DNA of 64,000 nt from Closterium sp. Naga37s-1 (Eukaryota > Streptophyta > Zygnematophyceae > Desmidiales > Closteriaceae). Shown piece by piece: positions 1 through 9,488 of the stretch. Location: the NCBI GenBank assembly GCA_947471745.1, contig CANJKZ010000519.1:339501-403500 (forward strand). Reading direction: 5' to 3'. The notes beneath the pieces were generated by a model. That model saw nothing but the letters and a program-made list of their open reading frames with translations. It did no database searches and was not told the origin of the DNA. Position 1 is the stretch's first letter, and each line of letters starts with the position of its first letter. Made by a program: the position numbers and the translations under genes.

Positions 1-2128
1 GACCGAACTGGCCAACGCATTATTCTCTCTGTAGAAATACAGTGAATACCATATGACTTCCCATTTCCTTTAAATTACACCATTCCCCACCCCCCTACCA
101 GGTTGTAACCTATTGGATCTATGTAATATGGCAGATATAGACATTCCAGTCGTACATGGTACCTGCACTACAGGCGCGCATACTGACCAAACTGACCAGT
201 GCATTACTTATGTTTGTAGAGATGCAGTTAGTGCCATATTCTTGCCAGTCCACTAGATTAGGCTTTCTACTTCAACAACACTAGGTCATAACCTTTCTGA
301 TCCACATAAATTCGGGAGAATTCAGAGTTCCAGTTCCGCCTTGTACCTGCACACAAGCATGCATACTGACCGAACTGGCCAACTCATTATTCTCTTTGTA
401 GAAATAGAGTGAATACCATATGTATTACCATTTCCTTTATTTTATACCATTCCCCACCCCCGTACCATGTTTTTACCTATTGGATCTATGTAATTTGGCA
501 GATATAGACATTCCAGTCGTACATGGTACTTGCACTACAGGCGCGCATACCGACCAAACTGACCAGCGCAATACTTATGTTTGTAGAGATACTGTTACTA
601 CCATATTCTTGCCAGTCCACTAGATTAGGCCTTCTACTTCAACAACACTAGGTTATAACCTGTCCGATCCATATAATTTGGGAGATTTCAGAGTTCCAGT
701 TCCGCCTTGTACCTGCACACAAGCGTGCATACTGATGTTACTGGCCAACGCATCATTCTCTCTGTAGAAATACAGTGAATACTATTTGAATTCCCATTTC
801 CTTTAAATTATACCATTCCCCACCCCCCTACCAGGTTTGAACCTATTGGATCTATGTAGTTTGGCATATATAGACATTCAAGCCGTACATGGTACCTGCA
901 CTACAGGCGCGCATACCGACCAAATTGACCAACGCATTACTTATGTTTGTAGAGATGCAGTTAGTTCCATATTCTTGCCAATCCACTAGATTAGGCCTTC
1001 TACTTCAACAACACGAGGTTATAACCTTTCCGATCCACATAAATTGGGAGATTTCAGAGTTCCAGTTCCGCCTTGTACCTGCACACAAGCGTGCATACTG
1101 ACCGAACCGACCGACGCATTATTCTCTACGTAGAAATACAGTAAGTACCATATGTATTCCCATTTCCTTTAAATTACACCATTCCCCACCCCCCTACCAT
1201 GTTTTAACCTATTGGGTCTATGTAATTTGGCAGATATAGACATTTCAGTCGTACATGGTACCTGCACTACAGGCGCGCATACCGACCAAACAGACCAGCG
1301 CATTACTTATGTTTGTAGAGATGCAGTTAGTTCCATTTTCTTGCCAGCCCACTAGATTAGGCTTTCCACTTCAACAACACTAGGTTATAACCTTTCTGAT
1401 CCACATTAATTGGGAGATTTCAGAGTTCCAGTTCCGCCTTGTACCTGCACACAAGCGTGCATACTGACCGAACCGACCAACGCATTATTCTCTCTGTAAA
1501 AATACAGTAAGTACCATATGTATTCCCATTCACTTTAGATTATACCATTTCCCACCCCCCTACCATATTTGAACCTATTGGATCTATGTAATTTGGCAGA
1601 TATAGACATTCCAGTCGTACATGGTACCTGCACTACAGGCGCGTATACCGACCAAACTGACCAGCGCATTACTTATGTTTGTAGAGATGCAGTTAGTACC
1701 ATATTTTTGCCAACCCACTAGAGTAGACCTTCTACTTCAACAACACTAGGTTATAACCTTTCCGATCCACATAATGTGAGAGATTTCAGAGTTCCAGCTC
1801 CGCCTTGTACCTGCACACAAGCGTGCATAGTGACGTTACCGGCCAACGCATTATTCTCTCTGTACAAATACAGTGAATACCATATGTTTTCCCATTTTCT
1901 TTAAATTATACCATTCCCCACCCCCCTACCAGGTTTTAAACTATTGGATCTATGTAATTTGGCAGAAATAGACATTCCAGTCGTACATGGTACCTGCACA
2001 ACAGGCGCGCATACCAACCAAACTGACCAGCGCATTACTTATATTTGTAGAGGTGCAGTTAGTACCATATTTTTGCCAGTCCACTAGATTATGCCTTCTA
2101 CTTTAATAGCACTAGGTTATAACCTTTC
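1..2128. repeat. SatA 366-bp satellite array, block 1
   Basis: Tandem repeat of about 366 bp: the landmark acattcc near the middle of each unit recurs at 141, 508, 874, 1240, 1606 and 1972. Each unit contains two diverged halves of about 183 bp. Both halves carry a version of gtacctgcac followed by catactgacc-type sequence, at 161 and 345, and then a tttgtagagat/tctgtagaaat block. AT-richer than the rest of the window. No coding signal; the short frames found here recur identically in other units. The array is cut at 2128 by the copia-1 insertion and resumes at 9489. Confidence 0.93.
2124..2128. other. Target-site duplication of copia-1 (left copy)
   Basis: The 5-bp ctttc lies directly before the left LTR and is repeated directly after the right LTR at 9489-9493. 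Joining the two flanks restores an uninterrupted SatA unit (aacctttccgatcc), so the duplication came from insertion into the satellite. Confidence 0.93.
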
Positions 2129-2253
2129 TGAGAAACTGAACGAGAATGAATTGACTAAGGGAAAGTTGGGTACAAATGTAAACCCTAGAAAACTGTACCC
2201 CATATGTGCTACCCCACTATAGCCTACAGTAGCTATGTCATATAAATCTGACA
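2129..2253 (-). repeat. copia-1 3' LTR
   Basis: 125 bp, identical to 9364-9488. It lies downstream of the coding region, so it is the 3' LTR of a minus-strand element. On the minus strand it starts TGTCAGATTT and ends GTTTCTCA. Confidence 0.95.
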
Positions 2254-2264
2254 CACCCCCATAG
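2254..2264 (-). other. copia-1 polypurine tract
   Basis: Minus strand CTATGGGGGTG abuts the 3' LTR, the expected place for the primer of plus-strand DNA synthesis. The same 11 bases occur at the same position in four other elements of this window. Confidence 0.8.
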
Positions 2265-2464
2265 GCAAAGTGGGGGAGAACAAGGGGTCACAAGACCAGT
2301 CAAGCAAAGCAAAGCAAGCTCAGGGTGGATCACAAAGTCACCACACATTCCGAGCACAAGTTCAAGGCCACAAGGCCAGTTCACATGCAGGATTACACAT
2401 ATATGTATAAGGCTAGACAAGCAAGAGCAGGTGTATATACATATATGCAACAGTACAAACAAGG

Positions 2465-2971
2465 TCAAGGGGTGAGCAAGTGAGGCAAGGTAGGCACAAG
2501 ACCCAGCTGAGTACAGAAGCGCTGATGATCACAAGGCGCAAGTGCCTTGGTGAAGATATCAGCAGTGTTGGCCTGAGAGGCCACGTACGCAAGCAGCAGC
2601 TGACCACGCTGCTGTAGCTCACGAGCAAGGAAGTAGCGGAGAGCAATGTGCTTCGTTGTGTGCTCCAGTCTCTGCTCTCGACACAAGGCCAGCATGGCCT
2701 TGTTGTCTACGTACAGCACTGGAGGAGAACGAGGCGGCTCTCCGAGGTCAGTCAGCAGGTAGGTGAGCCAGCGAAGCTCCTGTGCAGCCATGGCCCCGGC
2801 GTAGATCTCAGCCTCACAACTGGAGCCGAGAACAGAAGACGAGCGTGTAGCCCGCCACGAAACAGAGCCGGAACCAAGGCTGAAGGTGTAACCCTGTGAC
2901 GACCGCTGCGTAGCCTGGTCGTCAGCCCAAGAAGCGTCTGCGTGCCCAGTGAGGACCACTGGACTCTGCCC
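2465..2971 (-). pseudogene. copia-1 RNase H tail, separated from the polyprotein by a TGA stop
   Basis: In-frame continuation of the copia-1 polyprotein after the TGA at 2972-2974. It encodes the Ty1/copia RNase H: LTGHADASWADD with the first catalytic Asp, SSCEAEIYAGAMAAQELRW with the catalytic Glu, LYVDNKAMLALC, then the HIALRYFLAREL and ANTADIFTKAL signatures, ending with a stop at 2465. The TGA stands where copia-3 has a Gly codon, so a single GGA to TGA change explains the break. This copy would make a polyprotein without a complete RNase H unless the stop is read through. Confidence 0.9.
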
Positions 2972-5900
2972 TCAAAGCACAAGCCCCATGCCCGACGTAC
3001 TGCACAAGTAACGCAACACCCTCTTTGCTGCAGCCATGTGCTCCGGTCTGTGTCTCCCAGGAGCAACATAGCGTGCGAGAATGCAAAGAGGGTATGCGAG
3101 GTCAGGTCGTGTGCAGGTCATCAGGTACATGAGGCAGCCAACAAGCTCTGGGTACGGGCCACTCGACTCTACGGACTCATCCGAAGGCAGAGCTGAGAGC
3201 GAGTGGCGAGTAGGCAGAGGAGTGGCCTGAGGCGAGGAGTACGTGAAGCCGAAGCGCTGAAGGACCTGCTGCACCATGTGTGACTGAGTCAGGGTAATGG
3301 TGCGGCGTGCTCTGTCCCGGGTGATCTGCAAGCCAAGGTAGCTGCGCAGTTCACCCAGGTCTGTGCACGTGTGTCTCTTCTGCAGCTCGGACTTCACGTG
3401 GGCGAGTCCAGCAGTGTCAGCTGTGGCAAAGACCAAGTCGTCGACGTACACGAGGATGTAGAACGGCGGCAAAGAAGTGTCGGTGCGCAGAAACAGCGAC
3501 GGGTCGGCAGTAGAGGGAGCAAACCCAAGAGCCGCAAGTGTAGTCCTCAGTGTGTCGTGCCACTCACGCGGTGCCTGGCGGAGACCGTAGACTGGTCGCC
3601 GGAGGCTCCACTGGGTGCCAGGAGGAAAAGACCCAGTGAAGCCAGGTGGGCGACGCAGCCAGATCTCCTCGTGCAGGCTGCCCTGCAAGAAAGCAGTGCT
3701 GAAGTCAAGAGAGTGCAGCTCGTAGTCGCGGTGAGCAGCTATGTGCAGCAGTACCCGAAGAGTGGTCATCTTCGGGGTGGGAGAGAAGGTCTGAAAGTAG
3801 TCAACTCCCTGCCGCTGACTGAAGCCACGAGCCACGTAACGCGCCTTGAAGACAGGCGGAGAACCCGGCGGTCGCTTCACCCTGAAAATCCACATGCCAC
3901 TGACGATGTTCGCCCCAGGCGGGGGAACCTCGTCAACGTAGGTGCCTGTGGACTTCCAGGAAGCCATCTCTGTGTCCATAGCTGCCTGCCACTGAGAGGA
4001 GTAGGGACCCTCTATCGCCTCCGCGTAAGAGCGCGGAGTCGGGATGTCAAGTGCATCCGGGTCTCCCTCAGGGGTAAGCAGTACGGACACGAGATGAGGT
4101 GAAGCAGCAGCCAAACACTGGAACTCCTCCTGCCTGTCCTCAAGGACGTCCGTGCCAAGGGCACACTCACCCCCGACGGACGGAGGACAGACAGACTCAG
4201 ACTCAACGACAAGACTAGCAGCGTAGTCTAGACGACAGCGAGCAGCAAAGTCGACGAGCTCAGCAACTAGGGCAGACGCAGTAGTGGACTCAAAGGAAGG
4301 GTCAGTGACGACAGTAGCAAGGAGACGCGTGACAGTGGGACTGGCAGCACGAAGAGAGTCCGACTCCGGGTCGGGAAGAGCAGGAAGAGAGGACTCAGGA
4401 GGAGAAGGCAAAGGGGCACGCAGAGGAGCAGTGGACGGACGCAGAGACATCCGGTGCGTGCCAGGGACAGGAGGAGGACGCTGACGCGAACCACGACCAC
4501 TAGCGCGAGCAGTACAGACAGGCGACGCAGGACGCGACGCAGGCTCACGACGCTCAGCAAGACCTCCAGTATGACCAGTGTAGGGAGAAGGAGCGGGCAG
4601 TGGGGAGGCCGGCTGTAACTGTAACTGTGACAGGACAGGTTGTGGACACTCTAAGGGAGGAGGAGGACCAGTAGAAGGCGGGAGACCAAGAACCTGCTGA
4701 AGGAGCGGAACGAAGTACGGCCGTGGCCGCGCGGCGACTCCAGACACAGCAGGGACAGCACCAGTACCCCCAGCGGCAGCACCAGCGCCAGCAGCACCTC
4801 CAGCTCCAGTACCTCCAGCAGCACCAGTAGCACCCCCAGCAGGACCGCCTCCAGGACCGACAGCAGTAGCCTCAGCGTCAACACCCTCAGCAGCTCCAGC
4901 TCCAGTCGTACCCGCAAGCCCAGCAGCTCCAGTACTCCCAGTACGAGCACCTCTGGGACCCGCGGCACCAGCACCCTCAGCAGCCGAAGAACCTCCAGCT
5001 CCAGCAGTACGCCTCCAGCGCCGGGCAAACCACTCGCGCAGCTCCTGTGGAGAGAGTGGCTCCCGCCGAGACGAAGCACCCGGAGAACCTCCAGGCTCAG
5101 CACCGCCAGACGCCACACGAGCAGGCCCAGCTCCCTCAGGCTTCGCACCCCCAGGCTCAGCACCTCCAGGCGTAGCACCCCCAGGCTCAGCACCCCCAGG
5201 CTCAGCACCCCCAGTAGTAGCACCCCCAAGCTCAGCACCCCCAGGCTCAGCACCCCCAGGAGTAGCACCCTCAGGCTCAGCACCCCCAGGCGTAGCACCC
5301 ACACGCTCAGCACCCCCAGAGTCAGCACCCCCAGGCTCAGCACCCTCAGCAGCACCAGAGTCACCAGTAACCTCGACAGGCTCGACGGCGTCTACCTGGG
5401 ACACACTTGAAGGGGCAGGACCCTGAGGGGGGAGGGGGTCTACCGGGGGGGGACCTGGCACAAGGAAGAGCGGTGGCGGGGGGAGGGACGGAGTGCGGTA
5501 GGGGAAGAGGCGGTAGTAGGGGACCGACTCGTCAAACGTGACGTCCTGGGAGGACAGAACACGGCGAGAGGTGGGGTGGTAGAACTGCCACCCTGGCGCG
5601 TCAGGGGGGAAGCCAAGGAAGACGCAAGGAGCAGCACGAGGGGACAGCTTGTCCGCAGACAAGTCGCGGACAAACGCCCGAGATCCCCAGACACGGAACG
5701 CAGACGCATCGCCAACCTTCCCCGTCCACAGCAAAGCTGGGGAGGTCTCCGGCATGGAGACCCTGGGGTGAAGGTTGATATGATGCGCCGCGTACCGAAC
5801 CGCAAACGGCCACAGAAAATGGGGGGCAGCCGCATGCATCATGGACGTACGGGCGACGTCCATGACCATGCCAATGCGGCGCTCAGCAATCCCATTTTGC

Positions 5901-8419
5901 TGTGGAGAGTCCGGAAGCGTGAAGGTCTGGCGGATGCCTCGTGCACGACAGTAGGCTCGCAGAAGGCCAGAGGAGAACTCTCCACCTCTGTCAGAGTGCA
6001 GACGCAGAACAGGAAAGTCCGAGCCGAAGCTCTGCCTGAGCTGGAGACGAGCTGCGCGGATCCAGTCGATCAACACCTCAGTGACATCACCCTTGCTGCG
6101 CAAGGGGAAGACTGTGGTGTAACGCGAGTAGTCGTCAACCACCAGCAGGAAGTAGCGCTCGTGACCCTGTCCACGGACGCGGGCCGGGCTCCACACGTCC
6201 ATGTGAAGCGTCTGCAGCGGGGCCTCTGTCGGAGGAAACTGGGAGGAGTGAGGGGCAGCCCGCTGCCGCCCCTCGACACAAGGGACGCAGGTAGGGCCTG
6301 GCCCCGGAGGAAGGGGAGGGAGGGACCGGGGAAGACCAGAGACAAGGACACGGGAGGCCATGCCTCGGAGACGAAGCAGGGAGGGGTGACCAAGGCGGTG
6401 GTGCCAGAGGAGAGTCTCGTGCGACAGGAGGCGACACGAACAGGGGGCAGACTCAGGACCAGACCTGGACGCTGCAGCAAACACCTGACCCGACGCAGCT
6501 ACCTGACCAGACGCAGTGACTGGAGGAGACGCAGTGGTCAGTGTGTACAGGCTCGACCCCGGCCGACGTGTAAACGTGGCCAGGTGTCGGCCTGTCCGAG
6601 CGTCCGTGCAGTGGGTCACCCGCTGACTCGCAGGAGTGAACTGGTGAACCCCCGCATCCTGTAGGTCAGCACCACTCACCAAGTTCGTAGAGAACGAGGG
6701 GAGGTAAAGACCAGACAGGGTGCCAGAGGGGGCCGCCGGACACGGGAGGACAGTGGAGAAGTGAGCAAGGACAGGACCCCCAGAGGGGTCTGCCAGAGAG
6801 ACTGCAACTGGCCGGCCAAGCGGCGTGAGTGTGGTGCGGTCTCGAAAGAAGGAGCGAGAAGCCCCCGAGTCAAGGGTGAAGGTGTGGGAGGCCGAAGCCG
6901 ACGCAGTACCTGAGAGAGCAGACTCACCAGCACCTGAGGGAGCAGACGCACGAGCACCTAGAGCAGCAGCCTCGCTAGCACCTAGAGCAGCAGCCTCACC
7001 AGTACCTAGAGCAGCAGTCTCAATGCCCGGGTCGGGCGGAAAACACCGGTAACAATCACCCTCATCACTAATAGTCACAGCATACATGGCAGCAAGAATA
7101 GCATCAAAGTCAAGGTCAAAGACAGCTACACCCGCCCTAGACAGCTCGCCCCAGCGGGGGATCTCAGTGGCATCAGGGAACTGGTGACACCAAGCGTCCG
7201 TCAGGCGGCCAAAGTAGCGCTGGGTGGAGTGCGCACCCCCGCACTGCTCACCCGCGCGGTCGCCGGTGCGTAGGACGTAGGTGCACGGACCAGTACCCCC
7301 ACCCCGCTGGCGTGCAGCGTACCACTCACGGAGCTGCTGAGGGGGGGGGATGTCACGAGTGCGCTGCTGCCGCTGCTGCTGCTGCTGCTGGCGCTGACCA
7401 CCACCGGAGCCGACCCTCTGCGCAGCGCCACCCCGACCAGCTCCACCTCCTCCGCCGCCGCCTCCTCCACCGCCGCCACCTCCGCCACCTCCGCTCCCAC
7501 CGCCACCGCCGCCGCCGCCTCCGCCTCCACTGCCGCCACCGACACCTCCACCCCCGCCACCACTCCCACCACCACCCCCACCCCCTCCACTGCCGCCACC
7601 GCCACCTCCGCCAGCCCCTCCAGCACCCTTTCCCCCCTTGCCCTTGCCGGTGCGGCGTCTCCCGCTCGGGGCAGACGCAGCGCCGACCGACTCGAAACCA
7701 ACGAGGTCGGCCGCAGCAGCAGAGGCAACAGAGGGCAAAAGGGGGGAGGGGGAACACCCCTCAAAGACGGGGGTGCGAGGGTCACCACGAGAGGCTCCTA
7801 CAGCGACTATGCTCTTCTCTGCTGCTAGGAGGGCCTTCTCGAGGAGGTCAACGGTGAGAGTGGTGGGGCAAACTGAGAGGAAGTGGTCCCTGACTACGCG
7901 AAGGGAGTCAGGGAGCCGGGTGACTATGTAGTAGAGGGTGATGTACATGGGGGGGGGGTTCGTGGCGCAGAACTCAGCAGGAAGCGCAGCGCGGTAGCGA
8001 GTGTCACTAGTGCGGAGGTGCGTAATGAGGTCAGCGACTGTGGGAAAGGCAGCAAGGTCAGGGAAGAGGTACGGTAGCATGAGGCGGCTCAGTGCAGCAG
8101 TGGCAGGGGAGGAGTAGCGCGCAACTACAGCGTCGTACAAGGTGTGAGCACTCTTGTACTGGCTAAAGTGCGCACGCTCAGAGGTAGGCAGGTGGCGACG
8201 CACAGCAAGACGTGCAGCAGCATCGCGTGTGGCCCACTGTGAGCGAACAGTGGCGTCGGCATCAGCAGCAGGGGCAGGAGAGGCACCAGAGGTGAGGTCA
8301 AAGAGGGAGAGACCGTCTGCCCTATCGCACTGTAGGAAAAGCTGCAGGTCATCTACCCAGACGTCAAAGTCAATGGCCCGACCCTCAGCGTCAAAAGCGA
8401 GGACACTAGGGGTAGCCAT
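2972..8419 (-). CDS. copia-1 Gag-Pol polyprotein (gag, protease, integrase, RT)
   Basis: 1,815 codons from an ATG at 8419, the first start after the GC-rich leader. Residues 1-230 are a copia-type Gag (starts MATPSVLAFDAEGRAIDFD). A Gly-run of about 80 residues and a Gln/Arg stretch follow, then a possible divergent zinc knuckle around CTYVLRTGDRAGEQCGG. The protease motif HTFTLDSGAS is near residue 512. The pre-integrase finger is H-x-H (WHHRLGHPS) with CVPCVEG, and the integrase core has DVWSP, DRGGEF near residue 811 and NGIAERR. A Gly/Ala/Glu/Pro-rich spacer precedes RT, whose YVDD lies near residue 1655. The frame stops at 2972 at the start of RNase H. The protein should assemble virus-like particles and copy and integrate element RNA. 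One frame for Gag and Pol is usual in copia. Confidence 0.93.
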   Translation of the reverse strand: MATPSVLAFDAEGRAIDFDVWVDDLQLFLQCDRADGLSLFDLTSGASPAPAADADATVRSQWATRDAAARLAVRRHLPTSERAHFSQYKSAHTLYDAVVARYSSPATAALSRLMLPYLFPDLAAFPTVADLITHLRTSDTRYRAALPAEFCATNPPPMYITLYYIVTRLPDSLRVVRDHFLSVCPTTLTVDLLEKALLAAEKSIVAVGASRGDPRTPVFEGCSPSPLLPSVASAAAADLVGFESVGAASAPSGRRRTGKGKGGKGAGGAGGGGGGGSGGGGGGGGSGGGGGGVGGGSGGGGGGGGGGGSGGGGGGGGGGGGGGGGGAGRGGAAQRVGSGGGQRQQQQQQRQQRTRDIPPPQQLREWYAARQRGGGTGPCTYVLRTGDRAGEQCGGAHSTQRYFGRLTDAWCHQFPDATEIPRWGELSRAGVAVFDLDFDAILAAMYAVTISDEGDCYRCFPPDPGIETAALGTGEAAALGASEAAALGARASAPSGAGESALSGTASASASHTFTLDSGASRSFFRDRTTLTPLGRPVAVSLADPSGGPVLAHFSTVLPCPAAPSGTLSGLYLPSFSTNLVSGADLQDAGVHQFTPASQRVTHCTDARTGRHLATFTRRPGSSLYTLTTASPPVTASGQVAASGQVFAAASRSGPESAPCSCRLLSHETLLWHHRLGHPSLLRLRGMASRVLVSGLPRSLPPLPPGPGPTCVPCVEGRQRAAPHSSQFPPTEAPLQTLHMDVWSPARVRGQGHERYFLLVVDDYSRYTTVFPLRSKGDVTEVLIDWIRAARLQLRQSFGSDFPVLRLHSDRGGEFSSGLLRAYCRARGIRQTFTLPDSPQQNGIAERRIGMVMDVARTSMMHAAAPHFLWPFAVRYAAHHINLHPRVSMPETSPALLWTGKVGDASAFRVWGSRAFVRDLSADKLSPRAAPCVFLGFPPDAPGWQFYHPTSRRVLSSQDVTFDESVPYYRLFPYRTPSLPPPPLFLVPGPPPVDPLPPQGPAPSSVSQVDAVEPVEVTGDSGAAEGAEPGGADSGGAERVGATPGGAEPEGATPGGAEPGGAELGGATTGGAEPGGAEPGGATPGGAEPGGAKPEGAGPARVASGGAEPGGSPGASSRREPLSPQELREWFARRWRRTAGAGGSSAAEGAGAAGPRGARTGSTGAAGLAGTTGAGAAEGVDAEATAVGPGGGPAGGATGAAGGTGAGGAAGAGAAAGGTGAVPAVSGVAARPRPYFVPLLQQVLGLPPSTGPPPPLECPQPVLSQLQLQPASPLPAPSPYTGHTGGLAERREPASRPASPVCTARASGRGSRQRPPPVPGTHRMSLRPSTAPLRAPLPSPPESSLPALPDPESDSLRAASPTVTRLLATVVTDPSFESTTASALVAELVDFAARCRLDYAASLVVESESVCPPSVGGECALGTDVLEDRQEEFQCLAAASPHLVSVLLTPEGDPDALDIPTPRSYAEAIEGPYSSQWQAAMDTEMASWKSTGTYVDEVPPPGANIVSGMWIFRVKRPPGSPPVFKARYVARGFSQRQGVDYFQTFSPTPKMTTLRVLLHIAAHRDYELHSLDFSTAFLQGSLHEEIWLRRPPGFTGSFPPGTQWSLRRPVYGLRQAPREWHDTLRTTLAALGFAPSTADPSLFLRTDTSLPPFYILVYVDDLVFATADTAGLAHVKSELQKRHTCTDLGELRSYLGLQITRDRARRTITLTQSHMVQQVLQRFGFTYSSPQATPLPTRHSLSALPSDESVESSGPYPELVGCLMYLMTCTRPDLAYPLCILARYVAPGRHRPEHMAAAKRVLRYLCSTSGMGLVL
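5090..5370 (-). repeat. Coding minisatellite in the copia-1 integrase-RT spacer
   Basis: Tandem units of about 15-30 bp (plus strand agcacccccaggctc) encode repeated Gly-Gly-Ala-Glu-Pro blocks between the integrase and RT domains. Units differ by Glu/Pro/Thr swaps. The matching region in copia-2 and copia-3 is longer and has a different composition, so the spacer tolerates expansion and contraction. Confidence 0.8.
7413..7645 (-). repeat. Poly-Gly tract in copia-1 Gag
   Basis: Low-complexity GGC/GGT/GGA codons give a run of mostly Gly with occasional Ser, Val and Ala, next to a Gln/Arg run at 7363-7400. Such tracts arise by replication slippage. Here the tract sits between the Gag core and the putative nucleocapsid finger. 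Confidence 0.85.
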
Positions 8420-9343
8420 GACAGCAGTAGACTAGCAGCGCGAACAGTAGGGTAAGGGCAGTGCAGTGACAGAGGCGCTGCTCTTACCGGACAGGGCGGC
8501 TCGAGCGGCTCGGCGGGTCGGCAACTCGGCGGCTCGGGCGGCTCGGGCGGCTCGGCGGTACGGCGGCTCGGCAGCAACTGCGACTCGGCGACTCGGCGGC
8601 TCGGGCGGCTCGGCGGTACGGCGGCTCGGCAGCAACTGCAGCTCGGCGGCTCGGCGACCCGGCGGCTCGGGCGGCTCAGGTGGCGCGGCGGCTCGGGCGG
8701 CTCTGGCAGTAACTCGGCGGCGCCGACGGCTCGGTGGTGACGGCGGGGCCGCGTGGGGACGGCGGCGGGGCCGGGTGGAGCGGCGGCGGGGCTGGGTGGA
8801 GCGGCGTCGGGGCCGGGTGGAGCGGCGTCGGGGCCGGGTGGAGCGGCGTCGGGGCCAGTAGAGGCGGCGCCGGGGCCGGGAAGCGCAGCTCCGGGGCCGG
8901 GAAGGTCAGCTCCGGGGCCGCAGGGGTAGGCGACGGGGCCAGCAGAGGCGGCGCCGAGGCAGGGAAGGGCGGCGCCGGGGCCGCAGGGGTAGGCGACGGG
9001 GCCGCGAGGACGGCTAGGAGGGGGGGGTCGCGAGGGCGGCTTGAAGAGGCCGCGAGGGCGGCTAGAAAGGGCCGCGAGGGCGGCGTGAAAGGGCCGCGAG
9101 GCGGCGCGACACGAAGGAGCCGCGAGGGCGGCGGATCGGGGCCGCGAGGGCGGCGCGACGCGGTCGCTAGGGCGGCGCGACGTGCAGGGGCCGCGAGGGC
9201 GACGCGACGGGGCCGCAGGCGCGACGCGACGGGGCCGCTAAGGCGGCGCGACAGGGTCGAGAGAGGGGAGCGCGACTCGGGCAGTGTAGAGCGCGCTCCG
9301 GGCAGGAAAAAAAAGGTGGTGGGCCCTAGGAACAGTTCCCACA
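8420..9343 (-). other. copia-1 GC-rich 5' leader
   Basis: About 0.9 kb between the PBS and the Gag start. It is made of imperfect short GC-rich repeats: ggcggctcgggcggctcgg around 8500-8700, ggggccgggtggagcggcgtc around 8770-8860, and ggggccgcgagggcggc around 9040-9240. No coding domain is recognisable. Comparable leaders occur in copia-2 and in the two non-autonomous elements, where similar sequence makes up most of the interior, so it may contain packaging or translation signals (inference). Confidence 0.7.
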
Positions 9344-9363
9344 GGGGAACCTGCTCGATACCA
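9344..9363 (-). other. copia-1 primer-binding site (tRNA-iMet type)
   Basis: Minus strand TGGTATCGAGCAGGTTC directly follows the 5' LTR. It resembles the plant copia PBS TGGTATCAGAGC, complementary to the 3' end of initiator Met tRNA, but lacks two bases after TATC. Confidence 0.7.
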
Positions 9364-9488
9364 TGAGAAACTGAACGAGAATGAATTGACTAAGGGAAAG
9401 TTGGGTACAAATGTAAACCCTAGAAAACTGTACCCCATATGTGCTACCCCACTATAGCCTACAGTAGCTATGTCATATAAATCTGACA
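9364..9488 (-). repeat. copia-1 5' LTR
   Basis: 125 bp, identical to 2129-2253. It should carry the promoter: a TTTATATG TATA-like stretch lies near its minus-strand start and a GGCTATAGTGGGG block, conserved in the other copia LTRs here, follows. The 5-bp ctttc target duplication follows at 9489. Confidence 0.94.

Larger units (their letters stand above)
2129..9488 (-). mobile_element. copia-1: near-complete Ty1/copia LTR retrotransposon
   Basis: A 7,360-bp element with 125-bp LTRs beginning TG and ending CA when read on the minus strand, a 5-bp target-site duplication, a primer-binding site next to the 5' LTR, a polypurine tract next to the 3' LTR, and one long reading frame. Domain order is gag, protease, integrase, RT, RNase H, which defines the copia superfamily. 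The two LTRs are identical by eye over all 125 bp, so the insertion is recent. The only coding lesion seen is a TGA within the RNase H part. Between the 5' LTR and the start codon is a GC-rich leader of about 0.9 kb. Confidence 0.95.

Noticed and set aside
5576..6664. 362-codon plus-strand frame opposite the copia-1 integrase
   Set aside because: It is the complement of a conserved integrase reading frame with high GC; similar shadows lie opposite the other copia coding regions. No independent domain.
9344..9363. tRNA gene at the iMet-like sequences next to LTRs
   Set aside because: Only 12-19 bases matching the complement of a tRNA 3' end are present, directly at LTR borders; these are primer-binding sites.
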